Source: a virus. From it: a DNA stretch of 64,000 nucleotides. Position numbers and translations under genes: made by a program. Shown piece by piece: positions 62,893 to 64,000 of this stretch. Under the pieces are notes generated by a model. It made no database searches. It worked only from the letters and a program-made list of their open reading frames with translations, and had not been told where the DNA came from. Each line of letters starts with the position of its first letter. Position 1 is the first letter of the stretch. The stretch is from IMG/VR virus record IMGVR_UViG_3300025132_007963, positions 1 to 64,000 of that record; one strand, 5' to 3'.

Positions 62893-64000
62893 TTAATCCT
62901 CAAAAGATGCGCCAGTATTCGTGATTACAAAATCAATTGCAATAAATTCAATTGCTCTTGCTGGTTTCAGGAATATCTTTGCATACATAATATTTCTATC
63001 AACTAAATCAGGCGTTGTGGTGGTTTCATCCAATTTTACTTTAAAATCAGTTAAACCAAGTCTTGCCTTAACGCTATCTAGGAACGGCTCGACCTGTCCA
63101 CGGAACCTATTCCAAGTCGCCTGAACATTCTGATCAAACAACAATCTAGAAGCAATTCTAGATATTTCTTTCTTAACGAAAATCATAAGTCTTCTAACAT
63201 TGATACGATCAAGTGCTGAGCGTGTCTGTTGTAGTGTCTTCTGACCAAAGATCACGATACCCTCTGCAGGGAAAGTCGCGATTGGGTTGATGTTTTGCTC
63301 ATACAAATCATCTCTCTCTTTTGACGTTAGTCTTTGAGAAACACCAACAACTGGTAGGCCGGCAGAACCCTCACTCAAGCCACCTCTGGTAAAACCAGCT
63401 GGTGCGAACCAAAGCTCGGAGTTTCTTTCGACTGATCCAAAAGTTCCGATTGCGACAACAGATGGCGGCACCCAAACTTGGGCATCGTTAACTGAGTCGT
63501 AAATCTTAACCCATGGAAAATAAGCACAACCATAACTGTTATTAAGATTTCTAGCCTTTATAGCAGTGACCGCTTCGGCAACAGAGTTGTTAGCAATTCT
63601 AGTCTTAAAATTACTAGTTGTTTCTGATGACGGTTGATAGCCGCCCTTTTCAATATCAATAACACCTAGAGCATCTGCTCTGCTTTCACAAACTTCAAGC
63701 ACTCTGTTGGTGACAAGCGGCTGACGAACACCAGGAACAGAAAGCATATTTATTTCCACTGCCTCTGGATCTGATAGCGAATCTATACCTCTCTTGATTG
63801 AGTGAGCTGCATAGTTTGACTTAAATTTTGGTGAAGTGCCAAATACTTGATCGCCAAACGGGTCTTTTTGCTTAATGTTAATACCATCAAACCCACCAAA
63901 AAGTGGTGCGGTAAAACTAGCAAATCCAGTTTCTAAAAGATCCGAGAAAGAGTTTCTTTCTGCTGTGTAAGACCTACCAACTCTTCTTGATCCCGATGCG
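62893..64000 (-). CDS. tail sheath protein (C-terminal part, 5' end beyond window)
   Basis: Open from the window end to the stop at 62893, with no stop in 369 codons, so the start lies further right. Internal residues include FTAPLFGGFDGINIKQKDPF, EINMLSVPGVR, YFPWVKIYDSVN, VWVPPSVVAIGTFG, ELWFAPAGFTRGGL and INPIATFPAEGIVIFGQKTL, the standard conserved core of myovirus sheath proteins; FVKKEISRIASRLLFDQN and the C-terminal FIAIDFVITNTGASFED complete it. The sheath contracts to drive the tube through the host envelope. A GTG in this frame at 63759 is internal, not a start. Confidence 0.96.
   Translation of the reverse strand, partial: ASGSRRVGRSYTAERNSFSDLLETGFASFTAPLFGGFDGINIKQKDPFGDQVFGTSPKFKSNYAAHSIKRGIDSLSDPEAVEINMLSVPGVRQPLVTNRVLEVCESRADALGVIDIEKGGYQPSSETTSNFKTRIANNSVAEAVTAIKARNLNNSYGCAYFPWVKIYDSVNDAQVWVPPSVVAIGTFGSVERNSELWFAPAGFTRGGLSEGSAGLPVVGVSQRLTSKERDDLYEQNINPIATFPAEGIVIFGQKTLQQTRSALDRINVRRLMIFVKKEISRIASRLLFDQNVQATWNRFRGQVEPFLDSVKARLGLTDFKVKLDETTTTPDLVDRNIMYAKIFLKPARAIEFIAIDFVITNTGASFED

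Noticed and set aside
1-64000. Lysogeny module or transposon
   Set aside because: No integrase, transposase, repressor or terminal inverted repeats were recognised; the HEAGH peptidase alone is not evidence of lysogeny.

Overview
The window is a 64-kb piece of an AT-rich tailed-phage genome. Every gene I can support lies on the minus strand, so gene order runs right to left. The right end encodes a contractile (T4-like) tail: sheath, tube, a T4 gp26-type baseplate protein, tape measure and a LysM baseplate protein. No integrase, transposase, primase, terminase or capsid gene was recognised here. I infer a virulent myovirus with a large genome. The host cannot be named from the sequence. One lipoprotein carries MopE-type Asp/Cys repeats, which are commonest in Myxococcota and other former deltaproteobacteria; that is a weak pointer only.

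Layout. (1) 1-19.3 kb: a dense accessory region of small genes with three tRNAs (Lys-TTT, Leu-TAA, Arg-TCT, all reading A/T-rich codons) and a series of sigma70-like promoters that share a long upstream element. It contains about 21 small proteins of one 'KVGDLV' SH3-like family. Many are chained by an identical 14-base gene overlap with a Shine-Dalgarno box built into the upstream gene's last codons. A UV endonuclease (UvsE), a MoxR ATPase with a VWA/metallopeptidase partner, and thymidine kinase are embedded there. (2) 19.3-30.6 kb: a lone LeuA-type regulatory domain, an 800-residue protein with a TRWC motif, glutaredoxin, an HEAGH metallopeptidase, GroEL, a 500-residue putative virion protein, ClpP, an acidic repeat protein and a lone sigma region-4 protein. 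(3) 30.5-38.4 kb: IMPDH/GMP reductase, dUTPase, a Dam-like methylase preceded by a probable PD-(D/E)XK nuclease, and a full-length DnaE-type polymerase. (4) 38.4-43.9 kb: a nucleotidyltransferase-like protein, a Rossmann-like protein, a 751-aa MopE/VWA lipoprotein, ThyX and GroES. (5) 43.9-52.7 kb: class II ribonucleotide reductase, DnaB-like helicase, 5'-3' exonuclease, RecA/UvsX, an FKBP prolyl isomerase, ssDNA-binding protein, a divergent FtsZ/tubulin-like protein and a small family-A polymerase. (6) 52.7-64 kb: tail and baseplate genes.

How it works together. The phage brings much of its own DNA replication and recombination machinery, including two unrelated DNA polymerases. It has a nucleotide supply line (RNR, ThyX, Tk, dUTPase, IMPDH/GMPR) and a folding/proteolysis set (GroEL, GroES, FKBP, ClpP). 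Middle-region operons start from clear -35/-10 promoters. Several virion-type genes instead share a CTATTTA motif upstream of their start, which may be a late promoter. Starts were re-chosen where a Shine-Dalgarno box or a promoter contradicted the longest frame; GTG and TTG starts are frequent.
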